DNA of 64,000 nucleotides from Kitasatospora sp. GP82 (GTDB lineage Bacteria; Actinomycetota; Actinomycetes; Streptomycetales; Streptomycetaceae): contig NZ_JARZAJ010000003.1 in assembly GCF_029892105.1 (NCBI RefSeq), positions 124,001 through 188,000 on the forward strand. Direction: 5' to 3'. The position numbers were made by a program, and so were the translations under genes. Position 1 is the stretch's first letter; each line of letters starts with the position of its first letter. Below are positions 1 to 8,537 of the stretch, piece after piece. The notes under the pieces are model-generated. The model did not search any database and was not told where the DNA came from. It worked only from the letters and a program-made list of their open reading frames with translations.

Positions 1-101
1 TCCGGGGCGGCGTCCAGCTCGGCCACCAGGCCGGGCGTCGCGTGGACCCCAAGGGACGGGTAATACAGGTCGGTTTCACCCGTGTACGTGAAGGCAGGCA
101 T
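1..101 (-). CDS. Small phage structural protein, partial (runs off left edge)
   Basis: Only the first 33 codons are in the window. The ATG at 101 is preceded by a GAGGGAG ribosome-binding site. The protein begins MPAFTYTGETDLYYPSLG and continues past base 1. It is the next gene after the tail-joining protein, separated from it only by a palindrome, so it belongs to the late structural operon. Its position suggests a small head-tail or tail protein, but I do not recognise the family. Confidence 0.6.
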   Translation of the reverse strand, partial: MPAFTYTGETDLYYPSLGVHATPGLVAELDAAP

Positions 102-114
102 GCGCCACTCCCTC

Positions 115-136
115 CACCGCCCGAATTCGGGCGGTG
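115..136. repeat. Prophage palindrome copy 1
   Basis: Perfect 22-bp dyad built on CCGCCCGAATTCGGGCGG. It begins directly after the TAG of the gene at 137-604 and ends 13 bases before the next start. As RNA it would form a 9-bp G/C-rich stem with an AATT loop and no U tract. It is one of four copies in the prophage (also at 3428, 5575 and 8538). Confidence 0.9.
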
Positions 137-604
137 CTAGATGCGGTTGAAGCACTCAATTTCCAGCTCAGCCGTGACGCGTCGGCCCATGTGCCCGGGG
201 TCCTCCTCGGGCTCGATATCGCAACCGGCCGGGTGGGAAATGAGGACCAGCCCGCCGAGTGAGGGATCATTACGGACGATGGCGCAAATTGCGTCACAGA
301 TGGCGCTACAGCGCTCATAGGCGTACTGCGGGTCGTCTCCACCCCGGAATACGTCAACGGTGATGGTGACCGTGTAACGCTCGCTGAGCCAGCCAGCGCC
401 ACCCCCGCCCACCAGGGTCATAGGGTCCATCTTGTTGTGCGTCTTGCCGATGGCCACAATGTCGTCCGGCTGGCCGGGGCCCGGGGCGTCGTAACAGACG
501 AGAATGCCCGCCGTGGGGTCGCTCGGGTCGGCCGTGAGTTGTGCCGCGCACTGGTCGTGAAGGTACTTGCGCGCCTTCGGCGGGGTCATGGTGGGAATGG
601 TCAT
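137..604 (-). CDS. Tail-terminator / head-tail joining protein-like
   Basis: 155-aa protein starting at the ATG that overlaps the TAA of the preceding gene (TAATG). It begins MTIPTMTPPKARKYLHDQC and contains a regular beta-rich core (RYTVTITVDVF, then AYERCSAICDAICAIV, then VTAELEIECFNRI at the end). Size, secondary-structure pattern and position, directly after the connector in a head operon, fit the HK97 gp10-like tail terminator and joining proteins. The assignment rests mainly on synteny. Confidence 0.55.
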   Translation of the reverse strand: MTIPTMTPPKARKYLHDQCAAQLTADPSDPTAGILVCYDAPGPGQPDDIVAIGKTHNKMDPMTLVGGGGAGWLSERYTVTITVDVFRGGDDPQYAYERCSAICDAICAIVRNDPSLGGLVLISHPAGCDIEPEEDPGHMGRRVTAELEIECFNRI

Positions 605-1497
605 TAGGCGATCCCTGGCGCTCGGCGGAACGGGGCCCACAGCTCAACTACGCGGTCCGGCAGGGCAAAACCCATAGAGACGCCCATGGCCTCTCCGTCC
701 ATGCCAGCGTTGCCGAACTTCGGCCGTCCGCCCTGCTGCGTCTGCTGCCACAGGTGGCGGATCAACTCCAGCGCACCAAGACGCACCGTGAAGGGAATCT
801 GACCCGAACGTCCGGCCGTGTAGACCAACTTGACGTTTTTGGAGCCGACGGCGAACTGAGCGGGGCCGCCACCGAAGGTACGGCGGGTGATCTGCCCGGA
901 CTGGTAATCGACCGTGAACGCAAACGCGTTCATCTGCGTGCCAAGTGCCTGCTCAGTGAGCGCGAAGCCTGACAAGCCGTAATACTCGGTGCAGCTCTGG
1001 ACGCTGGCCAGCGGGAGCCAGTCCGGGCTGATGGTCGTGACTCCCCCGTTGAAAAACTCTGTGTGCTGCTCCGGGAGGAAGGGCCCGCACACATCGCGCG
1101 CGAGGTCGGCAGCCGACAGGATGAAGCTCTGTAGTTCGTCGTCCTGCGTTGTGTCCGCCGGACGGATGTTGAGGTGCTTCTTGACCGACACCAGGTCTAC
1201 GAACTGCTCGACACCGAGAGGCCGAACCGTGAACTGGTCTTCGTAGGCCCACCCGACATTCGTCCCCGTGGCCGTCCAGCGGACCAGCCAGACACCGGAA
1301 GTCGCGACGGATGAGACAACCCCCGTGTAGACCCCTGAACCCACGCTAGCGGTCGCTGGAGTGGTCGTGTGGCCCGTTGGGTCAGTGACCGTGAGAACGA
1401 CCGCCAGAGACCCCGTGGAGACGTTCCCCGAGTCGTCCAGAACGGCGGGAGAGGTCAGCCCTACGTCCTGGCCCGTGTAGTACAGGACTTGAGCCAT
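604..1497 (-). CDS. Phage head-tail connector with N-terminal Ig-like domain
   Basis: 297-aa protein with RBS GGGGG before ATG 1497. Residues 1-93 form a beta-rich, Thr/Val-rich stretch resembling an Ig/BppU-like domain. From about residue 97 (VDLVSVKKHLNI, DDELQSFILSAADLA) it has the signature of gp6-like head-tail connectors (YqbG/DnaT-like adaptor), which form a ring under the portal. The fusion of an Ig-like domain to a connector occurs in Streptomyces phages. The gene lies between the His-rich protein and the tail terminator and overlaps the latter by one base. Confidence 0.75.
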   Translation of the reverse strand: MAQVLYYTGQDVGLTSPAVLDDSGNVSTGSLAVVLTVTDPTGHTTTPATASVGSGVYTGVVSSVATSGVWLVRWTATGTNVGWAYEDQFTVRPLGVEQFVDLVSVKKHLNIRPADTTQDDELQSFILSAADLARDVCGPFLPEQHTEFFNGGVTTISPDWLPLASVQSCTEYYGLSGFALTEQALGTQMNAFAFTVDYQSGQITRRTFGGGPAQFAVGSKNVKLVYTAGRSGQIPFTVRLGALELIRHLWQQTQQGGRPKFGNAGMDGEAMGVSMGFALPDRVVELWAPFRRAPGIA

Positions 1498-1505
1498 GCG
1501 TCCCC

Positions 1506-2039
1506 CTATCGGTAGCGGCGGTGGTGCCGGTGGCTTGAGGTCCGGCGATGGTGCCCGCTGGCATGCCTGCGGTGGTGCTGCGCCGCGCGGTGGTGGTGCG
1601 CCGCTTTACGGTGCTTGGCATGGTGGCGAGCATGGCTGTTGTGATGCCGGTGCACGTGCGTGCGGTGCTTCCGGTGATGCCGGAGCGTGTGGCGATGCGC
1701 GGACTTCCGGCGGTGCTTCGCAAGGTGTTTTGCGTGCCGCTGGACGTGTCGCTTGTGCGTCAAGTGCCGCTTGTGCGTCAGGTGGTGGCGCTTGACCTTG
1801 TGCGCCGCATGGTGGCGCGTCGCCTTGAGTCGCCTCAACGGCTTGAGGTGCCGGAGGCCCTTGGAACGGTGGCGAGCGTGGCTAGCGTGGCGCTTCGCGT
1901 TGCGTCGGTGCGCGCTCTTCGCTCGCCGTAGGTGGTGCTGCGCACTGTGCTTGCGCTGGTGTGCGTGCGGCCGGTGGCCGGTGTGAGTCTTGCGTGCGCG
2001 CTGCAAGTGCCGGTGGAGGTGCCCGTATTGGGTGATCAA
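1506..2039 (-). CDS. His/Arg/Lys-rich basic phage protein, unknown function
   Basis: 177-aa protein between the capsid gene and the connector gene. The best start is TTG 2039, eight bases after a GGAGG; the in-frame GTG at 2054 lies upstream of that site. After a short N-terminus (ITQYGHLHRHLQRA) almost every residue is His, Arg, Lys or Ala, with repeats such as HLTHKRHLTHKRHVQRHAKH and no acidic residue at all. No hydrophobic core is visible, so it is probably disordered. The stop lies 8 bases before the next gene start, and the tight packing supports a real gene. A histone- or protamine-like DNA-condensing role, or metal binding, is inference only. I know no named family. Confidence 0.75.
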   Translation of the reverse strand: MITQYGHLHRHLQRARKTHTGHRPHAHQRKHSAQHHLRRAKSAHRRNAKRHASHARHRSKGLRHLKPLRRLKATRHHAAHKVKRHHLTHKRHLTHKRHVQRHAKHLAKHRRKSAHRHTLRHHRKHRTHVHRHHNSHARHHAKHRKAAHHHRAAQHHRRHASGHHRRTSSHRHHRRYR

Positions 2040-2067
2040 TGCGGACACCTCCACTCGGCGGGTCAGG

Positions 2068-3408
2068 CTAGAACGAAGGTGCGGTCAGGCCGGTCCCGTT
2101 GATGGTGCTGATGGACTTCGGGTACCGGGCCGCCTGGAACGACATGTAGTTGTAGAGCCGGACGAAAACCGAAAGCTGGTTGGCGAACGTCTGGGCGAAG
2201 GCTTCCGCCTTGACGTTGCCCTCCCACAGGATCAGATCCGCCATGCGGGCGACAATGATCACGTCCTGGTTGGTGCCAGCACCAAGGTTGGTCGGGATCG
2301 TGGCGTCCACGTAGACCGGCAGACCCATGATGTGGCCCACGTAGCCCTGCGAGGCCACCGCGCCAGCGTTCGCCATGGCGTTCATGGGGCCAGCAGTGTC
2401 CGGGACCACCAGCGGGCGGTTCTGGCCGTCCAGCGAGGCGAGGCACCACGCCCACCGCGAGGGGTGCATGATGATGGTGTCCGGCGGCAGGTATCGGTTG
2501 GTGTGCACGGACTGAATCGCACCGGCAAGCTTGCTGTAGAGCAGGCCCAGAGTCGGCGACGCGGACGTGAACGTAATGGCGTTGGTACCCGCCAGGGTCA
2601 GGAGACCGGTCGGCTGGCCGTTGGAGCCAGTGCCGGACAGGACAAGCTGGTTGAGCTGAACGGCATAGGCGGCAGCGAGGTCCGACAGGATCACGTCGTC
2701 AATGTTCAGTGGGCTCTGCTCAATGAGCTGGAGAGACACCGTCTGACCACCGGCCACGGTGGTGATGCCGGAGTTGACCGAAGTGGTCGTCAGGTCGGTC
2801 TGCTGGACGCCAGTGTTCTGCGTCTGCTGAGTGGCCACCTGAGTACCGGTGTTGATCTTCGGAATGTTGATGCTGTCGGTGCCGGGCGGCAGCGGGAAAG
2901 TCGGGGTCAGGTTCGCAGTGATCCGACCCGGGCGGGCCAGCTTGACGAATTGGTCCTCCAGCCAGCGAGGCGGGACGAACTCACCACCAGCGCCGTTCAC
3001 GGTGGTAAGCGCACGGGCCTCCAGTGCTCGGCCCCGGTCGTTGCGGACCAGCCGGTCCATGGCGTCGCGGTCGCCCTTGTTGCGGGCCATGTGGAGGTCA
3101 CGGAAGTACGACCGGCCACCGAGACCGGAACGGTAGATCTCGGGCTCAGTGACCTGGAAGCCAGACGGGGACGGCGCGTATCGCTTCGCCATCTCGGCGG
3201 CAGCGTCGTCCGCCCGAATCTGCTCGTCCAGCTCCTTGGCACGCGCGTCCAGCTCGCGAACCTCGGTCTCCAGGGCATCGAAGGTGCTCGACTCGGTCTC
3301 GGAGAGGCCCCGAGACTCGCCCTTGGCGGCGTCCAGAAGCTTAGTCAGCTCCTCATTCTTGGCGGAACGCTTGGCCAGAATGTCGGCCACGGCTTCGCGC
3401 TTGTTCAT
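2068..3408 (-). CDS. HK97-family major capsid protein
   Basis: 446-aa protein from ATG 3408 (RBS AAGGAGAA). Residues 1 to about 75 are a charged coiled coil (ETEVRELDARAKELDEQI) like the HK97 delta domain, which acts as an internal scaffold and is cut off by the protease encoded next door. The rest has the HK97-fold features: an N-arm ending in EFVPPRWLEDQF, the long spine-helix region, and the C-terminal DLILWEGNVKAEAFAQTFANQLSVFVRLYNYMSF. It builds the icosahedral shell. A copy of the prophage palindrome lies just upstream. Confidence 0.93.
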   Translation of the reverse strand: MNKREAVADILAKRSAKNEELTKLLDAAKGESRGLSETESSTFDALETEVRELDARAKELDEQIRADDAAAEMAKRYAPSPSGFQVTEPEIYRSGLGGRSYFRDLHMARNKGDRDAMDRLVRNDRGRALEARALTTVNGAGGEFVPPRWLEDQFVKLARPGRITANLTPTFPLPPGTDSINIPKINTGTQVATQQTQNTGVQQTDLTTTSVNSGITTVAGGQTVSLQLIEQSPLNIDDVILSDLAAAYAVQLNQLVLSGTGSNGQPTGLLTLAGTNAITFTSASPTLGLLYSKLAGAIQSVHTNRYLPPDTIIMHPSRWAWCLASLDGQNRPLVVPDTAGPMNAMANAGAVASQGYVGHIMGLPVYVDATIPTNLGAGTNQDVIIVARMADLILWEGNVKAEAFAQTFANQLSVFVRLYNYMSFQAARYPKSISTINGTGLTAPSF

Positions 3409-3427
3409 GCACTTCTCCTTGAGAGAG

Positions 3428-3449
3428 CACCGCCCGAATTCGGGCGGTG
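3428..3449. repeat. Prophage palindrome copy 2
   Basis: Perfect 22-bp dyad built on CCGCCCGAATTCGGGCGG. It starts 2 bases after the stop of the prohead protease gene and ends 19 bases before the capsid ATG, just ahead of its AAGGAGAA ribosome-binding site. Confidence 0.9.
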
Positions 3450-3451
3450 GA

Positions 3452-4153
3452 TTAGATGTTCAGCGCGCGAAGGCGTGCGCTGTAGAGGGAGAGGTCAGCG
3501 GCACGAGCCGCCTCGGGGGCAGGGGCCGCTTCGGCCTCCAGCTCCTCCAGGTACCGGCGCAGGCGGTCAGTGGGAACGGAGCGAAGGAACGCGTCCATAT
3601 CCCGGCCTCGCATAGTCGCGCCAGCGGTAGCTGGGTTTGCGCCGTAGTTCACGGCGCTTACGTCGCCCTTGTTGAGGTCAACTTCCGTGATATCGCGCTG
3701 AGTCCAGTCCGGTGACCATTCCTGAGCGGTGACGCGGAATCCGAAACTCATCTCGTCTACGTCGCCGCGCTCCATGGCCACCTGGAGGTCCAGGACCGAC
3801 GGAGAGCGCGGGTCAAGGTCGGCCTCAACGTGGAGGCCGGTGGAGTCCTCAGCGAGGCGGAGAGTGCCGCTCTTGGTCCGTGCGAGCGTGAGCCCGCCGT
3901 GATTGACGACGAACGGCACATCGGCCCCTGCGGCCAGGGTGCGCGCGAAGGCACCCCGACGAACTACCTCGCTGTAGTCGCCGAGCCAATCGCTCATTTC
4001 GTATGGCGACTCAGTGACGGAGGCATAGCCGGTGAAGCGCAGAGTCTTACCGCCAAAACCGTCGTCCAGCGCCCGAAGCTCAATGCCCTGGTAGGCAGCG
4101 CTGCGGGTCTCAACTACGTTCTGGCGCTCTGCGCGTGCGGAAAGATCATTCAT
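3452..4153 (-). CDS. HK97-type prohead serine protease
   Basis: 233-aa protein whose ATG overlaps the TAA of the portal gene. It carries the Peptidase U35 layout: GYASVTESPYEMSDWLGDY near the start, His85 in FVVNHGG and Ser136 in DEMSFGF, which correspond to the catalytic His and Ser of HK97 gp4. It matures the prohead by cutting the capsid delta domain. The C-terminal 50 residues are Ala/Glu-rich and probably a tail removed or used in assembly. Confidence 0.92.
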   Translation of the reverse strand: MNDLSARAERQNVVETRSAAYQGIELRALDDGFGGKTLRFTGYASVTESPYEMSDWLGDYSEVVRRGAFARTLAAGADVPFVVNHGGLTLARTKSGTLRLAEDSTGLHVEADLDPRSPSVLDLQVAMERGDVDEMSFGFRVTAQEWSPDWTQRDITEVDLNKGDVSAVNYGANPATAGATMRGRDMDAFLRSVPTDRLRRYLEELEAEAAPAPEAARAADLSLYSARLRALNI

Positions 4154-5397
4154 TACAAAACCGCCCCTAGTGCGTCCGCCTTGGGAGCGGAGGACGACGC
4201 CTCGGTGTCCTTCATTGGCTTGACGTTGGAATTGAGCGGGGCTGCGATGTCGTCGCCACCCTCAACGGGGCCGTAGTTCTCAAGCGCCCGAATTTCGTTG
4301 GTCGTGAGGATGGCAGCGGAGCGGGCAGCGCCGTAGACGGCGTAACGGCCAGCGGTGTCCGTGCGGAGAAGCGCGTCAGCGTTGAACTTCGCGGTGTGCG
4401 GGCGGGCCAGCATGGCCGACCACGCGTCCTCAATCCGACCGAGCCACGGGGACAGCGTGTAGGCAAGGAATCCGATTCCCTGCTGTTCAATACCGGTACC
4501 CCACGATGTGGTTTTGTCCACCTGGCCGAGCATGTGCGGAGGAATTCCGAACAACATTGCCATGTCCAGGTTCTGCGCGGCACGCGTACCGAGGAATTGG
4601 GCATCGTCCGGGGTCACGGAAATGGGTTTCCACTCAGCGCCACCCGAAAGCACGCCGACCGTATGGGAATTGCTCAGCCCGCCATGCGAGGCGGTAAACG
4701 ATTCCTTGAGGCCGCGCGCACGTTCCTTGTCCAGGTCGCCAGGCACGTGAATGATGCCGGACATATGCGCGCCCTGCCCGAAGAAGCGGGCCCCGAACTC
4801 CTCGGCGGCCAGCCCGAGGCCGATAGCCTGCTTGGCATGCGTGATGACGCTGATACCGGTTGGGGATTCCGGATAGGTCATCCCCATGATGTGGACCACA
4901 TCGAATGCGTCCACCGGAACCCGGTCAATCTTGTATTCGCGCTCGCCCTTGTCGTTGAACTGACAGTCCACGCGGTCCGGATGGAGCACGCGCAGGCGGT
5001 TAGGGCGGTTCAAATGGTCGCGCGAAAGCACGAGACAGTACGCGTTGCCACGCAGCAGCAGAGACACCATGATCTGAGAGATGCCGAGACGACGCGTCGG
5101 CATTCGGGTGTCGTTCGCACCGCCGAACGGGTCGGCGACCACCAGCGGCGGCGGTTCGATGGTCTTCCGAATCGCGCCATCCGTGCGGACGGCATCGAAG
5201 GGAAGATTAGCCACGGCGTCCGAAAGAATGCGCACACAGGCAGACACGGCAATGAGCTGCATTGCAGTGTCCTCGGTGACCGGCACGCCAGAGGCGGCCA
5301 CAGCCGCGAGGCTGCCGTTCGACGGGATAGCCCAAGGGTCACCACCGCCGGATGGTGCGTAGAGACGCTTCTCTACCGCCCGACGGAAGATGCTCAC
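4153..5397 (-). CDS. Phage portal protein (HK97 family)
   Basis: 414-aa protein starting at GTG 5397, overlapping the stop of the small upstream gene (GTGA). It has the HK97 portal features: RRAVEKRLYAP at the start, ACVRILSDAVANLPF, the LLLRGNAYCLVLSRD stretch and a late GIPPHMLGQVDKTTSWGTGIEQQGIGFLAYTLSPW block. It forms the dodecameric DNA entry channel at one vertex. It lies between the terminase and protease genes, as expected. Confidence 0.93.
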   Translation of the reverse strand: MSIFRRAVEKRLYAPSGGGDPWAIPSNGSLAAVAASGVPVTEDTAMQLIAVSACVRILSDAVANLPFDAVRTDGAIRKTIEPPPLVVADPFGGANDTRMPTRRLGISQIMVSLLLRGNAYCLVLSRDHLNRPNRLRVLHPDRVDCQFNDKGEREYKIDRVPVDAFDVVHIMGMTYPESPTGISVITHAKQAIGLGLAAEEFGARFFGQGAHMSGIIHVPGDLDKERARGLKESFTASHGGLSNSHTVGVLSGGAEWKPISVTPDDAQFLGTRAAQNLDMAMLFGIPPHMLGQVDKTTSWGTGIEQQGIGFLAYTLSPWLGRIEDAWSAMLARPHTAKFNADALLRTDTAGRYAVYGAARSAAILTTNEIRALENYGPVEGGDDIAAPLNSNVKPMKDTEASSSAPKADALGAVL

Positions 5398-5552
5398 CGG
5401 TCAATCACCCACCCAATCAGGATCAGGGCGACGCCGAGCAGTAGCACGCCAGCGGCCACGTTCCACGACCAGACAGCGCCAACGACACAGCCGATACCGG
5501 CCACGTCGGAGACTTCGGACAGCACGCGGCGTGTGATGCGTATGTGATTCAC
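5394..5552 (-). CDS. Small membrane protein in head operon
   Basis: 52-aa protein starting at GTG 5552 with a strong GGAGG site. Sequence: NHIRITRRVLSEVSDVAG, then about 30 hydrophobic residues (VVGAVWSWNVAAGVLLLGVA and following) that could make one or two membrane helices, ending VIDR. Similar small membrane proteins lie between terminase and portal in many actinophages; their role is unknown. Confidence 0.75.
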   Translation of the reverse strand: MNHIRITRRVLSEVSDVAGIGCVVGAVWSWNVAAGVLLLGVALILIGWVIDR

Positions 5553-5574
5553 ACGTCCTCCTACGTGCAGGGGA

Positions 5575-5598
5575 CCACTGCCCGAATTCGGGCGGTGG
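5575..5598. repeat. Prophage palindrome copy 3
   Basis: 24-bp dyad with the same GCCCGAATTCGGGC core and one mismatched (T.G) pair. It begins 3 bases after the terminase stop and ends 22 bases before the next start codon. Confidence 0.88.
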
Positions 5599-5601
5599 GG
5601 T

Positions 5602-7119
5602 CTATAGGTCGCTCCATGACCAGAACTGCGCCTCCGGCGCGCGCTCGGGCTCTTGGCAAGCACGGTCAAGGCCCATGACGGCCGCAACGGCTAGGTCAAT
5701 CTTTCGGGGAGAGCCCTTGGCATCCTTGGAGAGGCGGGAGCCGCGCGAATCGGTGCGAATGACAGCGTTTCCGATGTGGCGGGCCAGCCTGCGATCACCG
5801 GAATGCGTGTGAGAGCGGTTCATGACGCTCTCATAAAAGCGCTGTGTGGCCGGAACCATGCGCGTGGGGCTCTGCGGGAACTCGACCACGGGCAAGCCCT
5901 CGGATTCGAGCACCTGGTAGGAGCGGGCCCAGCGGAAAGGGTCACATACGATTTCGCGAACCTGCCAGCGGCGGCATGCCTTACGGATTTCGTCCTCAAC
6001 GTCGATGATCGGGACGGCCCAGTCATTGCCGGTTCCGGTGGGCTTTTCCCACGCGGCCACAACGTCGATGTGGGGCTTATCGTCCTCGTGCTGAGGGCAG
6101 GAAACGACCACCAGGGCCGTTGAGTCGTTGTTGAATGAGCCGTCAAACGACAGCACGACTTCGGAACCGTCCGGGATGGTCACGGACTGGTCTTCGCAGC
6201 CTTCCCAAGAGCCAGCTGGAAGCCACGCCTGCGCGGTGGAAGTCCACTGGTTGAGGCGCTTCGTCCGAAATTCGTTCTCGGGAGTACGCAACACCGCCGC
6301 TTCGAAGTCTTCGGCGGCCACAATGTCGCCGTAACCGGGGTTAGCGGCCTCCCAGACAGCGGGGTCGGTGTGGTCTGCGCCTTCCGGCGCGCCCCACCAT
6401 TCGCAGTAGAACGACGGGTCTACGACCTCCCCGCTGGCTACGCGCTCGGCGTACTGGTACATGCCGTAACACAGGGAGTCCTGGCCGGTGGAATCCGACT
6501 TCACGCCAGCCGTGGTAATGCCGACCATCAGCGGCTCTGCGCGGGCACCCGTGGAGAGGGCCATAACATCCCACATCGCGCGGTTTGGCTGCGCGTGGAC
6601 CTCATCGAACATAACGAGCGTGGCCGATAGGCCCTCTTTCGAGAACGCTTCGGCCGAGAGCACGCGGTAGACACTGCCGGTGGCAGGGAATTCGATGGCG
6701 TCGCGGTAGACGTTGAACATGCCGGAAAACTCCGGCTGTAGGTCGATCATCTTCTTGGCGGTGCCGAAGACAATCCGAGCCTGCTCCTTGTCGGCAGCGC
6801 AGGAATAGACCTCGCCGCCATGCGGACCAAAGGCGAGGCCGTACAGCGCGATGCCTGCGCCGAGTGCGCTCTTGCCGTTCTTGCGAGGCATGCCTATGAG
6901 GGCCTGGCGGTGCTTGTACCGGCCGTCCGCGCGTCGCGCGAACAGTCGGCCCAGCATGTCGCCCTGCCAGGGCCGGAGGACCATCGGGCCGCCCGTGGGG
7001 CCACCAACGGAATCCTTGGTGATCTTGAGGAACTGAGAGAAGGAACCGAAGTCCGGTCCGTCCCCCCGCTCGATCTCCGCCAGGCTCACCGGAGTGACGA
7101 ACAGAGGCTTGGGGGTCAA
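5602..7119 (-). CDS. Phage terminase large subunit
   Basis: 505-aa protein starting at TTG 7119, which overlaps the TGA of the small subunit. The ATPase half has a deviant Walker A, GMPRKNGKS (76-84), and Walker B VMFDE (169-173). The nuclease half starts with LSFDGSFNNDSTAL, where Asp326 and Asp332 fit the metal-binding residues. It pumps DNA into the prohead and cuts it. The length is normal for Terminase_1-type subunits. Confidence 0.93.
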   Translation of the reverse strand: MTPKPLFVTPVSLAEIERGDGPDFGSFSQFLKITKDSVGGPTGGPMVLRPWQGDMLGRLFARRADGRYKHRQALIGMPRKNGKSALGAGIALYGLAFGPHGGEVYSCAADKEQARIVFGTAKKMIDLQPEFSGMFNVYRDAIEFPATGSVYRVLSAEAFSKEGLSATLVMFDEVHAQPNRAMWDVMALSTGARAEPLMVGITTAGVKSDSTGQDSLCYGMYQYAERVASGEVVDPSFYCEWWGAPEGADHTDPAVWEAANPGYGDIVAAEDFEAAVLRTPENEFRTKRLNQWTSTAQAWLPAGSWEGCEDQSVTIPDGSEVVLSFDGSFNNDSTALVVVSCPQHEDDKPHIDVVAAWEKPTGTGNDWAVPIIDVEDEIRKACRRWQVREIVCDPFRWARSYQVLESEGLPVVEFPQSPTRMVPATQRFYESVMNRSHTHSGDRRLARHIGNAVIRTDSRGSRLSKDAKGSPRKIDLAVAAVMGLDRACQEPERAPEAQFWSWSDL

Positions 7120-7595
7120 TTCGTCACCCTTCCAGCACGGTCGGCGAGCATCTGTTCAAAGGCGGACCGGGCCTTGACCTCAGCGAGGCCCATACGCGTC
7201 CGGTCCGCTGGCGTGAGGCCGAGCGAAGCGGCTACGCGGTTCATCTGGACCTCAAGCGTGGACAGCATGGCGACCACGGGGTTTGCCACAAGGTGGCCGT
7301 CCCCTGGACGCTCGATCAGAAGGCCATACTCGGTAACGGCGGCCATCATGAGCGCGCGCCGGTCGGCCATCTCGCACAGCATCGTGAGCGTGTGGCGATC
7401 CGACGGAGCCAACCAAGCCTTGGTGGTGGCCGTGACGGCCCCCCACAGCTCTATACCGGCCTCCGAGAGGCCCGGTGGGGTGTCGGCCCCGGTAGCCGGT
7501 AGCGGCGTCACAGAGGCCAGCTCAGGCAGCGAGCGCTTGCCAGGGTTACCGAGCTTGCGCTTCTTCTCGTTTGGCATTGGGGGCGGGCCTGGCAT
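7116..7595 (-). CDS. P27-family terminase small subunit
   Basis: 159-aa protein. ATG 7595 is chosen over the in-frame GTG 7601 because the AAGGAGG site is 7 bases from the ATG but only 1 base from the GTG. It starts with a basic proline-rich tail (MPGPPPMPNEKKRKLGNPGKR), typical of P27 small subunits, followed by a helical region with LGLTPADRTRMGLAEV near the end. It recognises the phage DNA for packaging. Confidence 0.88.
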   Translation of the reverse strand: MPGPPPMPNEKKRKLGNPGKRSLPELASVTPLPATGADTPPGLSEAGIELWGAVTATTKAWLAPSDRHTLTMLCEMADRRALMMAAVTEYGLLIERPGDGHLVANPVVAMLSTLEVQMNRVAASLGLTPADRTRMGLAEVKARSAFEQMLADRAGRVTN

Positions 7596-7601
7596 GCGCA
7601 C

Positions 7602-7806
7602 GCCTCCTTTTATGCACGCTCTGAGCTTCCTTGATCAACAAAAACCGACCCGCTAACCTGCGGCCGTGCGCGCGGGCATGGGGGCCGGGTCCGGAAGACG
7701 ATCATGCATAGACATTCACCCACCCCCCTACCCCCGCATATATATGCAAGAGTCACACTTAGTAGCGGCCAAGCCGTTGAGGTGACGGTAGGTAGGGCGG
7801 CCAGCG
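7602..7806. promoter_or_regulatory. Intergenic gap before the terminase genes, possible late promoter
   Basis: About 200 bases with no convincing gene. It contains the AT-rich palindrome GCATATATATGC near 7736-7747 in otherwise GC-rich DNA, and a short run of C/T. An AT-rich dyad here, upstream of the structural operon, would suit a promoter or operator for the late genes. No clear -35/-10 pair can be assigned. Confidence 0.3.
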
Positions 7807-8184
7807 CTAGGCTCTGTTGTCTCGCTTCCGACCGTTGCAAGCTCGGCAGAGGACTTGAGTGTTCTCTCTGGTATCAGTACCACCGAGAGCCTTTGGGATT
7901 ACATGGTCCACAGTGAGGTCAGAGGACGAGTGCGCAGGCACTCTGTATCCAGGACACCACTCACCATAAATAGACCGGTGGCCCTCCAGCACAGCGCGTG
8001 ATAGACGCTGCCAGGCAGAGCCGTAACCACGCTTGGTGGCGCTACCGCGCTGCCTATCGCGCATTGCCTGGTACTCGGCTTGGTGGAGGTCACATCTAGA
8101 AGGGTTGGAAGTGAGCTTCCCGCAGACCAAGCATGGTCGCCTAGGCACTCCAGCCAACCGGCATAGTCGGCGACGTACCGGCAT
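7807..8184 (-). CDS. HNH endonuclease
   Basis: 125-aa protein with a CLVCGK...RCDLHQ zinc-binding pair near the N-terminus, then LTVDHVIPKALGGTDTRENTQVLCRACNGRKRDNRA at the end, which is the HNH motif (DHVIP, the Asn of RENTQVL, and CxxCN). HNH proteins encoded next to the terminase are common in HK97-type phages and assist packaging cleavage. The start is uncertain: ATG 8184 overlaps the upstream gene by 44 bases, and GTG 8148, just before CLVCGK, is an alternative. Confidence 0.85.
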   Translation of the reverse strand: MPVRRRLCRLAGVPRRPCLVCGKLTSNPSRCDLHQAEYQAMRDRQRGSATKRGYGSAWQRLSRAVLEGHRSIYGEWCPGYRVPAHSSSDLTVDHVIPKALGGTDTRENTQVLCRACNGRKRDNRA

Positions 8185-8500
8185 TGATTGACTGCGGCGC
8201 TGGCGCAGGCTCAGGCGTGCAGTTGCATGCGGTCACCGGAGCGGTGCACGTGGAGGCATGAACAAGCGAAGCCTGCGCAAGCGAGATAGCGTGAGTCACG
8301 CACGCGAACAGCGCCGTAGTGGTGACGCTGGCGGTAGGCATGGGGCCAAAGACAGGCGGCGGCAGTGACGGATCAGCTAGTGCAGTGAGCCGGTCTCGGC
8401 GGTCCTGCTCGGCGGCAGTGATGCTGACCATCTCGGCGACCGTAGGGCGACGGACCCACTGGACAACGGCGGCAGCACCGCACGAAGTGCAAGCGGACAC
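8141..8500 (-). CDS. Hypothetical phage protein
   Basis: 119-aa protein from GTG 8500. It opens with CTSCGAAAVVQWVRR, which looks like half of a zinc ribbon, then a region resembling a membrane-adjacent or low-complexity tail rich in Ala, Thr, Pro and Cys. It lies between the palindrome copy 4 and the HNH gene and overlaps the latter. The family is not recognised. Confidence 0.5.
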   Translation of the reverse strand: MSACTSCGAAAVVQWVRRPTVAEMVSITAAEQDRRDRLTALADPSLPPPVFGPMPTASVTTTALFACVTHAISLAQASLVHASTCTAPVTACNCTPEPAPAPQSINAGTSPTMPVGWSA

Positions 8501-8537
8501 GGATGGTCACCATCCTTCGTTTTTGAACGCAAAGAAG

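Noticed and set aside
1548..1931. Plus-strand frame opposite the His-rich gene
   Set aside because: It has no ribosome-binding site, runs against the operon, and the minus frame is tightly packed between the capsid and connector genes.
1990..3615. 541-codon plus-strand open frame opposite the capsid gene
   Set aside because: It is the antisense of the capsid and protease genes; the translation is Arg/Gly/Val-rich without any family pattern, as expected in high-GC DNA.
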